From Caballeronia mineralivorans PML1(12) (lineage in GTDB: Bacteria; Pseudomonadota; Gammaproteobacteria; Burkholderiales; Burkholderiaceae): a stretch of DNA of 64,000 nt. Under the pieces are notes generated by a model. That model saw only the letters and a program-made list of their open reading frames with translations, was not told the origin of the DNA and searched no databases. The stretch spans positions 1-64,000 of the forward strand of contig NZ_AEJF01000228.1 in the NCBI RefSeq assembly GCF_001028175.1, written 5' to 3'. Below are positions 26,936 to 35,910 of this stretch, in pieces. Numbering within the stretch: position 1 is the first letter of the stretch; each line of letters begins with the position of its first letter. Made by a program: the position numbers and the translations under genes.

Positions 26936-28102
26936 ATGAAGATCATCGATATCCGCGAAATCACCCAGCCGATCAAGTCGGACATCCGCAACGCCTACAT
27001 CGACTTTTCGAAGATGACGCTGAGCCTCGTCGCCGTCGTGACGGACGTCATCCGCGATGGCAAGCCCGTGATCGGCTACGGCTTCAACTCGAACGGCCGC
27101 TACGGTCAGGGCACCCTGATGCGCGAACGTTTCATCCCGCGCGTGCTGGAAGCGGACCCGGCTACGCTGATTGATGAAACTGGCGAGAACCTCGACCCGC
27201 ACAAGATCTGGGCGACGATGTTCATGAACGAGAAGCCGGGCGGTCACGGCGAGCGCTCGGTAGCGATGGGCACCATCGATATGGCCGTGTGGGACGCAGT
27301 GGCGAAGATCGCGGGCAAGCCGCTCTTTCAACTGCTCGCCGAGCGTTACGGCAACGGCCAACCCGAGCGCCGTGTGTTTGTTTATGCGGCGGGTGGTTAT
27401 TACTATCCCGGCAAGAATCTGGACGCACTCAAGTCGGAAATGCTGAGCTACACGGGGCGCGGTTATTCGGTGGTGAAGATGAAGATCGGCGGCGAGTCGC
27501 TTGCCGATGACCAGCGGCGCATTGAAGCTGTGCTCGGCGTGCTCGAAAAAGGCCAGCGCCTGGCGGTCGATGCCAACGGCCGCTTCGATGTGGCGACGGC
27601 TGTCGCCTATGCGAAGGCGCTGTCGCAATACGACCTGTTCTGGTACGAGGAAGCCGGCGACCCGCTCGACTACGCGCTCCAGGCCGAACTCGCGAACCAC
27701 TACGCCGGCAGCATGGCCACCGGAGAAAACCTGTTCTCGATGCAGGACGCCCGCAACCTGATTCGCTACGGCGGCATGCGCGCGGACCGGGACTGGCTGC
27801 AGTTCGACTGCGCGCTCGCCTATGGCCTCGTGGAATACCTGCGCACGCTCGACATGCTCCGAGAGAACGGCTGGTCGCCGAGCCGCTGTGTCCCGCACGG
27901 TGGCCACCAGATGTCGCTGAACATTGCAGCGGGCCTGGGTCTGGGTGGCAACGAATCCTATCCGGACCTGTTCCAGCCCTACGGCGGTTTCCCTGACGGC
28001 GTGAAAGTGGACAACGGCTACATCACGATGCCGGACCTGCCGGGCATCGGCTTCGAGGGCAAGGCGGACCTGTACGCCGAGATGAAAAAGCTCGCCTCGT
28101 AA
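26936..28102 (+). CDS. tarD: D(-)-tartrate dehydratase, enolase superfamily
   Basis: A 388-residue protein from ATG 26936 with AAAAGGA upstream. It resembles Bradyrhizobium TarD along its whole length: NAYIDFSKMTLSLVAVVTDV, NEKPGGHGERSV, VFVYAAGGYYYPGK, LQFDCALAYGLVEY, PHGGHQMSLNIAAGLGLGG. The enolase-superfamily catalytic set is present: KMK (base Lys), metal ligands in VDANGRF, YEEAGDP and TGENLF, and the His of PHGGHQ. It should dehydrate D-tartrate to oxaloacetate. It heads a likely operon with a transporter and a chemoreceptor. Confidence 0.93.
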   Translation: MKIIDIREITQPIKSDIRNAYIDFSKMTLSLVAVVTDVIRDGKPVIGYGFNSNGRYGQGTLMRERFIPRVLEADPATLIDETGENLDPHKIWATMFMNEKPGGHGERSVAMGTIDMAVWDAVAKIAGKPLFQLLAERYGNGQPERRVFVYAAGGYYYPGKNLDALKSEMLSYTGRGYSVVKMKIGGESLADDQRRIEAVLGVLEKGQRLAVDANGRFDVATAVAYAKALSQYDLFWYEEAGDPLDYALQAELANHYAGSMATGENLFSMQDARNLIRYGGMRADRDWLQFDCALAYGLVEYLRTLDMLRENGWSPSRCVPHGGHQMSLNIAAGLGLGGNESYPDLFQPYGGFPDGVKVDNGYITMPDLPGIGFEGKADLYAEMKKLAS

Positions 28103-28211
28103 GTCAGTCGCCATTCGACGAAGCGCGGCTGGATAACAACTAACGTTCGGATTGGCGCACGAGCACGCTGCACCGTAAAACGTTCGCTCGCGCCAGGCTG
28201 GAGGAGACCTC

Positions 28212-29570
28212 ATGGCTAGTCAAAATACACGCGGTGCACACGGTAACGCGAAGACGCCGCTATTGCGCCGGCTGTATGTACAGGTGCTGATCGGGATCGC
28301 GCTGGGCATCTTGCTCGGCCACTTCTGGCCGACCGCCGGCGCCGACATGAAGCCGCTCGGCGACGGGTTCATCAAGCTGATCAAGATGCTGCTTGCGCCG
28401 ATCATCTTCGGCACGATCGTGGTCGGCATCGCGCGCATGGGCGCTATCCACGAGGTGGGCAGGGTCGGTGCGAAAGCCTTGCTGTATTTCGAGGTGATGT
28501 CGACGCTGGCGCTCGTGATCGGCCTGGTCGTGGTCGATATCGTGAAGCCGGGAGCAGGCATGAATGTCGACCCCGCCGCACTCGATGCGCATGCGGTAGC
28601 GTCGTACACAACGGCCGCGCATACCCAGGCGCAGGGTGTGACCGGTTTCCTGATGAACATCATTCCATCGACGATCATCGGTTCGTTCGCCGACGGCAAT
28701 GTTCTCCAGATCATCCTGTTCGCGGTGCTGTTCGGCCTGGCGCTGGGACGCATCGGCGAGCCGGCCGCACGGCTGGTCGATATCATCGACAACTTCCTGC
28801 AAGGCATGTTCGGCATCGTGCGCATGGTCATGGCGCTGGCGCCGATCGGCGCATTCGGCGCGATCGCCTTCACGATCGGCAAGTACGGACTGGGTTCGCT
28901 CGCGTCATACGGACGGTTGATGCTGTGCGTGTACCTGACCTCAATACTCTTCGTTTTCGGTGCGCTCGGGGTCGTGGCGCGGGTCTGCCGCGTCTCGCTG
29001 TGGAGTTACCTGCGTTATATCCGCGAGGAGATCCTGGTGACCTTCGGCACTGCCTCGACAGAATCCGTGCTGCCGCAGATGCTGATCAAGCTCGAACAAG
29101 CGGGCTGCCCGCGGCCGATTGTCGGACTGGTGCTCCCCGCGGGTTACACGTTCAACGCCGACGGCACCTCGATTTACCTGACGATGGCCGCCATCTTCGT
29201 GGCCCAGGCGATGAACATCCACCTGACGTTCTACGAGCAGTTGCAGATCCTCGCGGTGCTGATGCTGACATCCAAGGGTTCGGCGGGCGTAGCGGGCGCG
29301 GGTTTCGTCACGCTGGCGGCGACGCTCGCGAGCATGGGCAAGATCCCGGTGTCGGGCCTGGTCCTGCTGCTCGGCGTGGATCGCCTGCTGAACGAGGCGC
29401 GTGCCATCACGAACCTGATCGGCAACGGTCTGGCGACAATTGCCGTTGCCCGTTGGGAAAACGTATTCGACGATGTCAAATGGCGCGCGGCGTCCGGAGA
29501 CCAGACGCGCGCGGCAGGATCGTCCGCGACCGTAAAGTTGGCTGACGTATCTGCCGATAACCAATCTTGA
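28212..29570 (+). CDS. dctA: DctA-type C4-dicarboxylate/cation symporter
   Basis: A 452-residue protein with ATG 28212 and GGAGGAGAC upstream. It has the dicarboxylate/amino acid:cation symporter pattern: PLGDGFIKLIKMLLAPIIFGTIVVGI, FGTASTESVLPQMLIKLE (serine-rich hairpin 1 region), NADGTSIYLTMAAIFVAQA and SKGSAGVAGAGFVTLAATL, with about eight membrane helices. DctA imports succinate, fumarate and malate with protons. Here, 109 bases after tarD, it is probably the tartrate uptake system, an inference from context. Confidence 0.9.
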   Translation: MASQNTRGAHGNAKTPLLRRLYVQVLIGIALGILLGHFWPTAGADMKPLGDGFIKLIKMLLAPIIFGTIVVGIARMGAIHEVGRVGAKALLYFEVMSTLALVIGLVVVDIVKPGAGMNVDPAALDAHAVASYTTAAHTQAQGVTGFLMNIIPSTIIGSFADGNVLQIILFAVLFGLALGRIGEPAARLVDIIDNFLQGMFGIVRMVMALAPIGAFGAIAFTIGKYGLGSLASYGRLMLCVYLTSILFVFGALGVVARVCRVSLWSYLRYIREEILVTFGTASTESVLPQMLIKLEQAGCPRPIVGLVLPAGYTFNADGTSIYLTMAAIFVAQAMNIHLTFYEQLQILAVLMLTSKGSAGVAGAGFVTLAATLASMGKIPVSGLVLLLGVDRLLNEARAITNLIGNGLATIAVARWENVFDDVKWRAASGDQTRAAGSSATVKLADVSADNQS

Positions 29571-29595
29571 CCCACTGAAAAAAGACGTGACATTC

Positions 29596-31149
29596 ATGCG
29601 TTTCAAGCTAACGATCAAGTTGCGTTTACTGGCCACGCTGGCGTTACTCGGCGTCTTGCTCGTCTCCACGGGGATACTCGGAATTGCAGGCATGCGCGCC
29701 TCGAACGGCGCCGTCAAACAGGCTTATCTGAACGATGTGGCAGCCGCCACTGCGCTCGGCCGCTCCAACCTGAACCTCACGGTCGTGCGCACGACGCTCG
29801 ACCGCGTGCTTCTGCATCCCGAGGCGCCTGACACGGGCGCGCTCGTAGACAAGGCATTAAGCTATCTGGCGGTATCGAACACGGCGTGGACGGCCTACCA
29901 GGCACTGCCGGCCTCCGATGCCGAAGCGGTGCTGTCGAAAGCGGTGTCGGATGCCCGTGCCGCGCTGCTGCATGACGCGATCGAACCGATGATAGAGGCC
30001 ATCAGGAAGAGCGATCACGCAACGGCGGACAAGCTTGCGATGGTCGACGTTCCGCCGCTATCTGCCGCGCTCACGCAGAAATCCGCGGCGCTGGACAAGT
30101 TCCGTAACGAGCAGGGCGCCACGCGTTACCAGTTGGCGCAGGATCGTTACGACACGCTGCAGACGTTCACCCTGATTGCTATCGCCGTGGGACTGCTTGC
30201 GTGCGTCATCAGCGGGTTCAACCTGCTGCGCTCGATTTCGCGCCCGCTGAATCTCACACTGCGTCATCTCGAACGGATCGCCCGGGGTGACATGACGGAG
30301 AAACTGAACCTCGACGCCGGCGATGAAATGGGGCAACTGGCCGCGAGCGTAGGCACGATGCAGGACGGCATCGCCACGATGATCGGGCAGATCGCGCGAG
30401 GCACGGAGTCGATCGCAGCGGCCACGCACCAGATCTCGGCCGGTAATACCGACCTCTCGCAACGCACCGAGGAACAAGCGGCATCGGTAGAAGAGACCGC
30501 CGCGAGCATGGAACAGCTGACGAGCGCGGTCACGCAGAACGCGGAGCACGCACGGCAAGGCAGGGCGCTGGCGGAGTCCACGAACGTCGCTGCGACCCGG
30601 GGAGCCGACGTGGTCGACAAGGTGGTTACGACCATGGGGCAGATCGACGAAAGCGCCAGGAAGATGGGCGAAATCATCGGCGTGATCGAAGGGATCGCAT
30701 TCCAGACCAATATCCTGGCGCTCAATGCCGCGGTGGAAGCGGCGCGAGCGGGCGACAAGGGCCGTGGGTTCGCGGTGGTTGCTGCGGAGGTTCGCACGCT
30801 GGCCCAGCGTTCCGCGGTTGCGTCGAAGGAGATCAAGGAGTTGATCGACATTTCCGCAGCGCGCGTGGCGGACGGCTCGCTGCTCGTCAATGAGGCGGGC
30901 GTGACTATCGGCGAAGTTCGTGCGGCGGTGCGCCGCGTGACCGTCATCATGGGCGAGATCGCGACGGCGTCCGCGGAACAGAGCGACGGCATCGAGGAAG
31001 TCAATCGGGCGGTGTCGCAAATGGACGAGATGTCGCAGCAAAATGCCGCGCTGGTCGAGCAGGCTGCCGCTGCGGCAGCGTCGCTCGATGAACAGACGGT
31101 CTTGCTCAAGGCCGCAGCCGGGCGCTTTCAATTGCGGCGGCTTGCATAG
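29596..31149 (+). CDS. Methyl-accepting chemotaxis protein
   Basis: A 517-residue protein from ATG 29596 (a GTG three codons earlier is possible). Membrane helix 1 is near residues 9-29, then a four-helix-bundle ligand domain of about 155 residues, helix 2 near 190-212, HAMP, and the signalling coiled coil. Its conserved hairpin is GVIEGIAFQTNILALNAAVE with KGRGFAVVAAEVRTLAQRS. Class is Tsr/Tar-like without a C-terminal NWETF tether. It lies 25 bases downstream of the tartrate transporter, so it may sense tartrate or another dicarboxylate. Confidence 0.93.
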   Translation: MRFKLTIKLRLLATLALLGVLLVSTGILGIAGMRASNGAVKQAYLNDVAAATALGRSNLNLTVVRTTLDRVLLHPEAPDTGALVDKALSYLAVSNTAWTAYQALPASDAEAVLSKAVSDARAALLHDAIEPMIEAIRKSDHATADKLAMVDVPPLSAALTQKSAALDKFRNEQGATRYQLAQDRYDTLQTFTLIAIAVGLLACVISGFNLLRSISRPLNLTLRHLERIARGDMTEKLNLDAGDEMGQLAASVGTMQDGIATMIGQIARGTESIAAATHQISAGNTDLSQRTEEQAASVEETAASMEQLTSAVTQNAEHARQGRALAESTNVAATRGADVVDKVVTTMGQIDESARKMGEIIGVIEGIAFQTNILALNAAVEAARAGDKGRGFAVVAAEVRTLAQRSAVASKEIKELIDISAARVADGSLLVNEAGVTIGEVRAAVRRVTVIMGEIATASAEQSDGIEEVNRAVSQMDEMSQQNAALVEQAAAAAASLDEQTVLLKAAAGRFQLRRLA

Positions 31150-31157
31150 CGAGGCGG

Positions 31158-31317
31158 TCTTTTCGTTCGCACTCGGTTGGGGGGCTGGTTTTTTGGGGGT
31201 AACGGTCGGGGTTGATGCTGGGTTGCTGCTTCGCGTAGTGGTCCGCTTGAGTCGGATTTTCTCATTATCACTATTAGCCACTGTGCGTGGCGGCACACGT
31301 CATTTTTGTCCAAAGCC
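31158..31317 (+). repeat. Interspersed repeat, copy A
   Basis: About 160 bases whose reverse complement matches 31625-31785 in several blocks: TTTTCGTTCGCACTCGG, GATGCTGGGTTGCTGCTT-like, and the end block ATCACTATTAGCCACTGTGC with GTGGCGGCAC. The end block resembles a repeat common in Burkholderia and Paraburkholderia genomes. It starts right at the chemoreceptor stop codon. Confidence 0.75.
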
Positions 31318-31601
31318 CCCCATGACGGCCTGACGTGTGCTGGTTGCCTCATTTCGTGGTGGGTTGGCTACGTGGACTGCGTGCCTATTTTCGTGGGCGG
31401 TTGTACGCGGATAGCGCGGGATGAACCTGTGGCAGGTTCAGTCACTGGTGGCGAAGCGTGTGGGTATCTGTGTTCGGAGAGGTCGGGCTTCAAACATTCT
31501 TGAGTCTGGCGAGCACCGTGCTATCAGGTGCCAGAAACTTCTAGCCTGCACGCTAGGGACACTAACTTGCCGATTGTTTGAAAGCGCTTTCTTTGCTTCT
31601 A

Positions 31602-31628
31602 TTTCTTTTTCGCCGTCGGAAAAAGAAA
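31602..31628. repeat. Hairpin at the inner edge of repeat copy B
   Basis: Perfect 10-base stem, TTTCTTTTTC at 31602-31611 and GAAAAAGAAA at 31619-31628, with a 7-base loop GCCGTCG. It abuts repeat copy B and may be part of the element. The AT-rich stem is unlike a standard terminator. Confidence 0.6.
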
Positions 31629-31785
31629 TGACGTGCCGCCACGCACAGTGGCTAATAGTGATAAAAAATACAGCTAACTCACGCAGACCACTAACACCGA
31701 AAGCAGCAACCCGGCATCACCCCTCGACCACCCGCCCCAAAAACCCCCGCCCAACCCCGAGTGCGAACGAAAAACCACCCGGGCG
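31625..31785 (-). repeat. Interspersed repeat, copy B (inverted relative to copy A)
   Basis: The reverse complement of this stretch matches copy A block by block with small indels, and its outer end shares 26 identical bases with the partial copy at 11539. The inverted pair could fold into a long imperfect stem if transcribed through, or could promote local inversion. Confidence 0.75.
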
Positions 31786-31974
31786 CTTTCATCATCAAAG
31801 CGTCATCAAACGTTCAAGCCGTTAGGCAACTATCTGCTCACTGACACACCGTGTCAGTGACGCGTCCGTCCGCCCCCTTCACCCGGCCGCAAAGAACCGC
31901 GCAGCTGCTCCACGAGCAGCCAAGAGCAGTCGCGGCCATGGCACGGATGCCACCCCGGCACCCAGGAGATACGC

Positions 31975-33783
31975 ATGTCTGCAAAATGTATTGCTCTCTC
32001 GAACAACGACGTCATTCTTGTTGCATGGACCTTCGAGCACAAGCTTGTTGGCTGCGTCGGCTTCGACGTACGGCGCGTCGACGCGTCAGAAGCGCAGACG
32101 GGCAGCAGCGCCCCGCAAGGGGTGTCGCTGCCCGCCATGGCCGGTTTTCCCAGCAACCCCGATTCGGGACACGCCGGGCAGACGACGGCACAGGGCCCGA
32201 TCCAGAAGTTTTTCTGGAAGGACCTTTATGTCAGCGACGCCCACGCACAGGGCGTCTACGTCTACCAGATCATTCCGCTGCAAGGCAGATTCAGCAAAGA
32301 TGCACCTCCGAAGTTAGCGCCGCTCGAAGGTGCCCCCATCCTCTATTCGAACCCCGTCGGCCTGACGGCGGAACATGGGCCGCACGAAGACCCCGGAGCC
32401 GTGAAGTGCTATTTCAACCGGGGCATCCTCGCGACGCAGGCGCTTGCCCGGCAACTCCCGAAGAGCAAGAGCGATCTGCCGGATTCCGGGGTGCTGCTCA
32501 AACGCATTGCGGACCCCACGGATCCGTTGCGCAAGTCACTGGCAGGCGACCTTCTAACGGTCCTGCCGTCGCTGCTGGCGGAGGCGAAAGCTCACGGTGG
32601 AAGCTGTTACGCCGCGTTGTATGAACTTGCCGATAAACAACTTGAAGCGTCTCTCGTCGGCAACAAGCAATTGCATCTGATCCTGTCGAATACCGTCGAC
32701 AGCACGACCCACGACGACGATAAGGAAAACGCCCCGGCGCGTGAAGCGCTGCATCATTCGGGCGTCGACGTGACGGACCGGATGCTTCCCGACGGCAGTC
32801 ATATCGGGCACAACAAGTTCATGCTTTACGTCGATGCACGCGGCAAGCCGGACATCGTACTGACGGGCTCGACCAACTGGACACCGACCGGTCTTTGCGC
32901 GCAGACGAACAACAGCATCGTGCTGCGCTCCCCGTCGCTGGCGAGTGCGTATTCGACGTACTGGGACGCGTTGAAGAAAGACACGCTGGACGCGGGCACG
33001 GACCCCCATGCGTTGCAAAGCAAAGCGTTCCGCACGGCAAATGCGTCCCCGGTTGCCGTGGAGATTCCAGGCGCCAAGAAAGCCACGCTCTGGTTTTCGC
33101 CCAACACGCTCCAGAAGAACAAGGCGAAGGGTGTTACGCCGCCCGACATGGCAGACGTGTATGCCCGCATCGAGGGGGCGAAATCAGCGGTGCTTTTTCT
33201 CGCATTCGATCCGGGGCAGCCCAGCATTGTCGATGCCGCTGCCTCGGCGCAGGAGAAGAACGGAAAGCTCTTCATTCGCGGCGCGCTCACCAACGCGGAC
33301 CGTGCGGGAAATTTTGTCATCGACCTGCACAACAACAATTCGACGCCAGCAGACCCGGCACAGGTGATTCCCACCGAGGGTGTCAATGACGCGTTCGGCG
33401 TCTGGCAAAAGGAGCTGGCCAAGGTCGGCCACGCCGTCATCCACGACAAGATAGTCGTCATCGACCCGTTCGATCCTGACCGATGCACCGTGGTGGTCGG
33501 CAGCCACAACTTGGGCAACAAGGCATCGTCGACCAACGATGAAAACTTCATCATCATCGAAGGCAACGTCAGCCTGGCATGCGCGTACGCAGTCCACGTG
33601 ATCGATGTGTACGACCACTACCGGTGGCGCTATCTGCTTGCGCAGCACGGAACCCAGGATAGCTGGCAGGGCTTGCATGAAGACGACACGTGGCAGAGCG
33701 CCTACTTCTCGCCGAGCGGCGAACCGAGCAATGCTGAACTGGCGTTCTGGCTGGGAGCTTCAGCGGCTGGCAAGGGAGAGTAA
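31975..33783 (+). CDS. Phospholipase D-like protein with two HKD motifs
   Basis: A 602-residue protein from ATG 31975 with CCAGGAGAT upstream. Two HKD-type sites are visible: HNKFMLYVDARGKPDIVLTGSTNW near residue 279 and HDKIVVIDPFDPDRCTVVVGSHN near 490. Each has HxK, the trailing Asp and a GSxN, so both halves of the active site look intact. The N-terminal about 200 residues match nothing recognised. No signal peptide is seen. It could be a cytoplasmic or exported phosphodiesterase (lipid or nucleic acid); an effector or defence role is possible but no secretion or immunity gene is adjacent. It follows the inverted repeats, which suggests an accessory insert. Confidence 0.85.
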   Translation: MSAKCIALSNNDVILVAWTFEHKLVGCVGFDVRRVDASEAQTGSSAPQGVSLPAMAGFPSNPDSGHAGQTTAQGPIQKFFWKDLYVSDAHAQGVYVYQIIPLQGRFSKDAPPKLAPLEGAPILYSNPVGLTAEHGPHEDPGAVKCYFNRGILATQALARQLPKSKSDLPDSGVLLKRIADPTDPLRKSLAGDLLTVLPSLLAEAKAHGGSCYAALYELADKQLEASLVGNKQLHLILSNTVDSTTHDDDKENAPAREALHHSGVDVTDRMLPDGSHIGHNKFMLYVDARGKPDIVLTGSTNWTPTGLCAQTNNSIVLRSPSLASAYSTYWDALKKDTLDAGTDPHALQSKAFRTANASPVAVEIPGAKKATLWFSPNTLQKNKAKGVTPPDMADVYARIEGAKSAVLFLAFDPGQPSIVDAAASAQEKNGKLFIRGALTNADRAGNFVIDLHNNNSTPADPAQVIPTEGVNDAFGVWQKELAKVGHAVIHDKIVVIDPFDPDRCTVVVGSHNLGNKASSTNDENFIIIEGNVSLACAYAVHVIDVYDHYRWRYLLAQHGTQDSWQGLHEDDTWQSAYFSPSGEPSNAELAFWLGASAAGKGE

Positions 33784-33838
33784 TGGGCACTAGAGCATCG
33801 GAAGCAGGGCGAACGCTGGTGCAACAGCGGTACTCGCC

Positions 33839-33865
33839 GTGGTTGAGCCAATCTGGCTCGACCAC
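33839..33865. terminator. Hairpin downstream of the phospholipase D-like gene
   Basis: Twelve-base near-perfect stem GTGGTTGAGCCA/TGGCTCGACCAC with a 3-base loop, 56 bases past the stop codon. No U-run follows, so it is a candidate Rho-independent or RNA-stabilising stem only. Confidence 0.45.
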
Positions 33866-33973
33866 GGCCGAAGTTCATCACTTGCGTGCTTCCGGTGTTG
33901 CTTCGACCGTATGCGGAACGACGTGCCACTGTGCGCCGCTAGCGCAAGCGGATCTCAGTGGCCGCAAGTCGTT

Positions 33974-34207
33974 TCACCTGGCCGGTAATTGTTGAAATGG
34001 CGAGCGCGGCAAGGGCTCGCCATCGATGAACGCAGTGGCACTGCGCACAGCAAACTCGTAGGCACAATCGCGATTGGCAAACTGTCCAAGATCCCCAAGA
34101 GACGTCGCTTCGCCATCTTCCTCCAGGATGGAAACGCGCGCGAGGAACGTGTTGCCTAGTCGTGTTACGGAGGGTTGAATAGCGGCACCGTGGTGATAAA
34201 AGACCAT
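33974..34207 (-). CDS. Small conserved-looking protein, unknown function
   Basis: A 77-residue protein starting at ATG 34207, preceded 5 bases upstream by AAAGGAG, a very good ribosome binding site; longer in-frame starts lack one. The sequence VFYHHGAAIQPSVTRLGNTF followed by LARVSILEEDG and FANRDCAYEFAVRSATAFID has the look of small Burkholderia proteins of the CV_2116/DUF6566 kind, whose role is unknown. It is convergent with the phospholipase D-like gene. Confidence 0.6.
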   Translation of the reverse strand: MVFYHHGAAIQPSVTRLGNTFLARVSILEEDGEATSLGDLGQFANRDCAYEFAVRSATAFIDGEPLPRSPFQQLPAR

Positions 34208-34834
34208 TGCATCTCCTTTCATGAATTGCCGGATTGCAATAACTGTAGCGTTGCAATTCGTCGATGTGAAAATGTTACGTTTCCCCACTGAGCACATAAC
34301 TAACACCGGGCACGCCCCGAGACAATTAGCACGTTCGTTCCATGCGCCAACGCCCTGGCGGCCGATGCAAATGGCGTCTTGGTGGTGAAGTGAGAACATG
34401 CAACTTTCGTGCGGGGAGGCTTACGAAGCTACCCCGGTCTAACGACCGTTGTGTGACGCGAGCGGCCGATCTTCGCAACACAGCATTGCGTGCCTGCACG
34501 ATGGATCGGAGGGAATTCAGTGCCGTATCGGACGGTTGCGGAACGATAGGGTCCTGATGACTGTCTCTGCAGGAACGCGGTGGGCAAGGCCGTGCTTGCT
34601 TGTCGCCGAGCCGCGAAGCGCGACTGTCATCATCGCATTGGAGAATGCGGGTTCGATTGCACCGGTGACCGGACGATGCAGAGCGCAGCGTCGTCTTGCA
34701 TCGCACGAACTCAGGTAATCACGCAGCTTTAAGGACGCGCCCAACCGCATGCATATTCTTCGGCCTCTCAAACCCCGGATCGTGCCAGACGATTCGCTCG
34801 CTCCATCGCGATATAACCTGCCGATGTCGAGTTC
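34208..34834. other. Intergenic region without a recognised gene
   Basis: About 630 bases between the small minus-strand gene and the membrane protein at 34835. Several overlapping short frames exist on both strands but none has family-like sequence. It must hold both divergent promoters. Confidence 0.4.
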
Positions 34835-35875
34835 ATGCGCCCGGCGGCAAGGGCGGACCTCTTGACCGGCGCTCACACACGTAACGCCGCGACGATGCTC
34901 GCCATGCTGGGGGTCGGACTCTCGATGGGCGTGCCCTTCGTACTAGGCCCCCACGGCTTGTTCACGAGCCTGCTGACTGTGCCGGTGCAAGTATTTCTGG
35001 TGCTGGCTGCGAGCGCCGCTGTGAGCGCGCTGGCGAAGACCGGCAAGCTGCACTTGTTGCAAGCGACCCTGGGGCTTCGTCTTCGTTTCCTGCGCACGTT
35101 TGCAATCACCCTCGTGACCGATTTCGCCTTCCTGGTCTCGCCCCTTGGAGCAGCCGGATACGGGGTCAATATGGCTTTGCTGCAGCGCGCCGGAGCCTCG
35201 TGGGCTATTGCCACTACCGTTGTGGGCGCCGACCAGGCACTCGACCTGACGTTCTTCGCAATAGCGGTGCCGATCGCGCTTGTGTTTTCCGTCGGCCCGC
35301 TGGCTTATCTAGCCCCGAGAGTCAGCTTGTCGACAGTCGCCGGGGGGTTGGCAGTCGTCGCGATCCTGATCGGTGTGCTATGGGCATGTCGTGGGTATGT
35401 CGCGCGTGCGTTTGACGCGGCGGGCCACCGTGTCCCATGGCTGAAAGCGCGGCGGGCCCGGTGGGACCGGTTCCGCCAGAGTGTGCGCCAGCAGTGGGTG
35501 TTGCTATTGACGGGACCGCGCGACCGGTTCGCCGCGTTATTGCTGCTTACTACGCTGCAATGGCTGCTTCGCTACAGCGCCCTGTGGTTCGTCCTGCTCG
35601 AACTGGGGTACCGGTTGCCCCTCGGTTTCGTTCTGGCGGTGCAGGCGGTGGTGCTGCATGCGGCGCTCTGGACGGGCGTGCCCGCCGGCGGAGGTGGCGG
35701 CGATCTTGCGCTTGCTGCCGCGTTCGCGGCCTGGGTTCCACGGGAGGCCATGGCGACGGCCCTGGTGCTTTGGCGCTTCGCCACGCTCTATTGCCCGCTG
35801 ATCCTGGGCGCCGCCGGCTTTGTTGCCCTCGCATGGCGGCGCCGCATGATCACGTCAGCTGCCGCTCCCGACTGA
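34835..35875 (+). CDS. Lysylphosphatidylglycerol synthase-type integral membrane protein (UPF0104)
   Basis: A 346-residue protein with about eight membrane helices in the LPG_synthase_TM pattern (VSALAKTGKLHLLQATLGLR; LVSPLGAAGYGVNMALLQRAGAS; GVPAGGGGGDLALAAAFAAWVP; ALVLWRFATLYCPLILG). The cytoplasmic aminoacyl-transferase domain of MprF is absent, so this is the flippase-like part only. Relatives often pair with glycosyltransferases in lipid or glycan export. It is convergent with a GT2 gene 35 bases away. The start at 34835 is the first ATG; a downstream ATG near 34895 is possible. Confidence 0.8.
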   Translation: MRPAARADLLTGAHTRNAATMLAMLGVGLSMGVPFVLGPHGLFTSLLTVPVQVFLVLAASAAVSALAKTGKLHLLQATLGLRLRFLRTFAITLVTDFAFLVSPLGAAGYGVNMALLQRAGASWAIATTVVGADQALDLTFFAIAVPIALVFSVGPLAYLAPRVSLSTVAGGLAVVAILIGVLWACRGYVARAFDAAGHRVPWLKARRARWDRFRQSVRQQWVLLLTGPRDRFAALLLLTTLQWLLRYSALWFVLLELGYRLPLGFVLAVQAVVLHAALWTGVPAGGGGGDLALAAAFAAWVPREAMATALVLWRFATLYCPLILGAAGFVALAWRRRMITSAAAPD

Positions 35876-35910
35876 GCTCCGCAGGGTAGCGCAGGGTGGC
35901 CCAAGGTGGA

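Larger units (their letters stand above)
31150..31974. other. Gene-free region built of inverted repeat copies
   Basis: About 825 bases between the chemoreceptor and the phospholipase D-like gene. Two diverged copies of one GC-rich repeat lie in opposite orientation (31158-31317 and 31625-31785), separated by about 300 bases with no recognisable gene. A further 190 bases lead to the next gene. Short open frames here are artefacts of the repeat. Confidence 0.6.

Noticed and set aside
31150..31974. Small open frames between the chemoreceptor and the phospholipase D-like gene
   Set aside because: They are composed of the inverted repeat; their predicted peptides change with repeat orientation.
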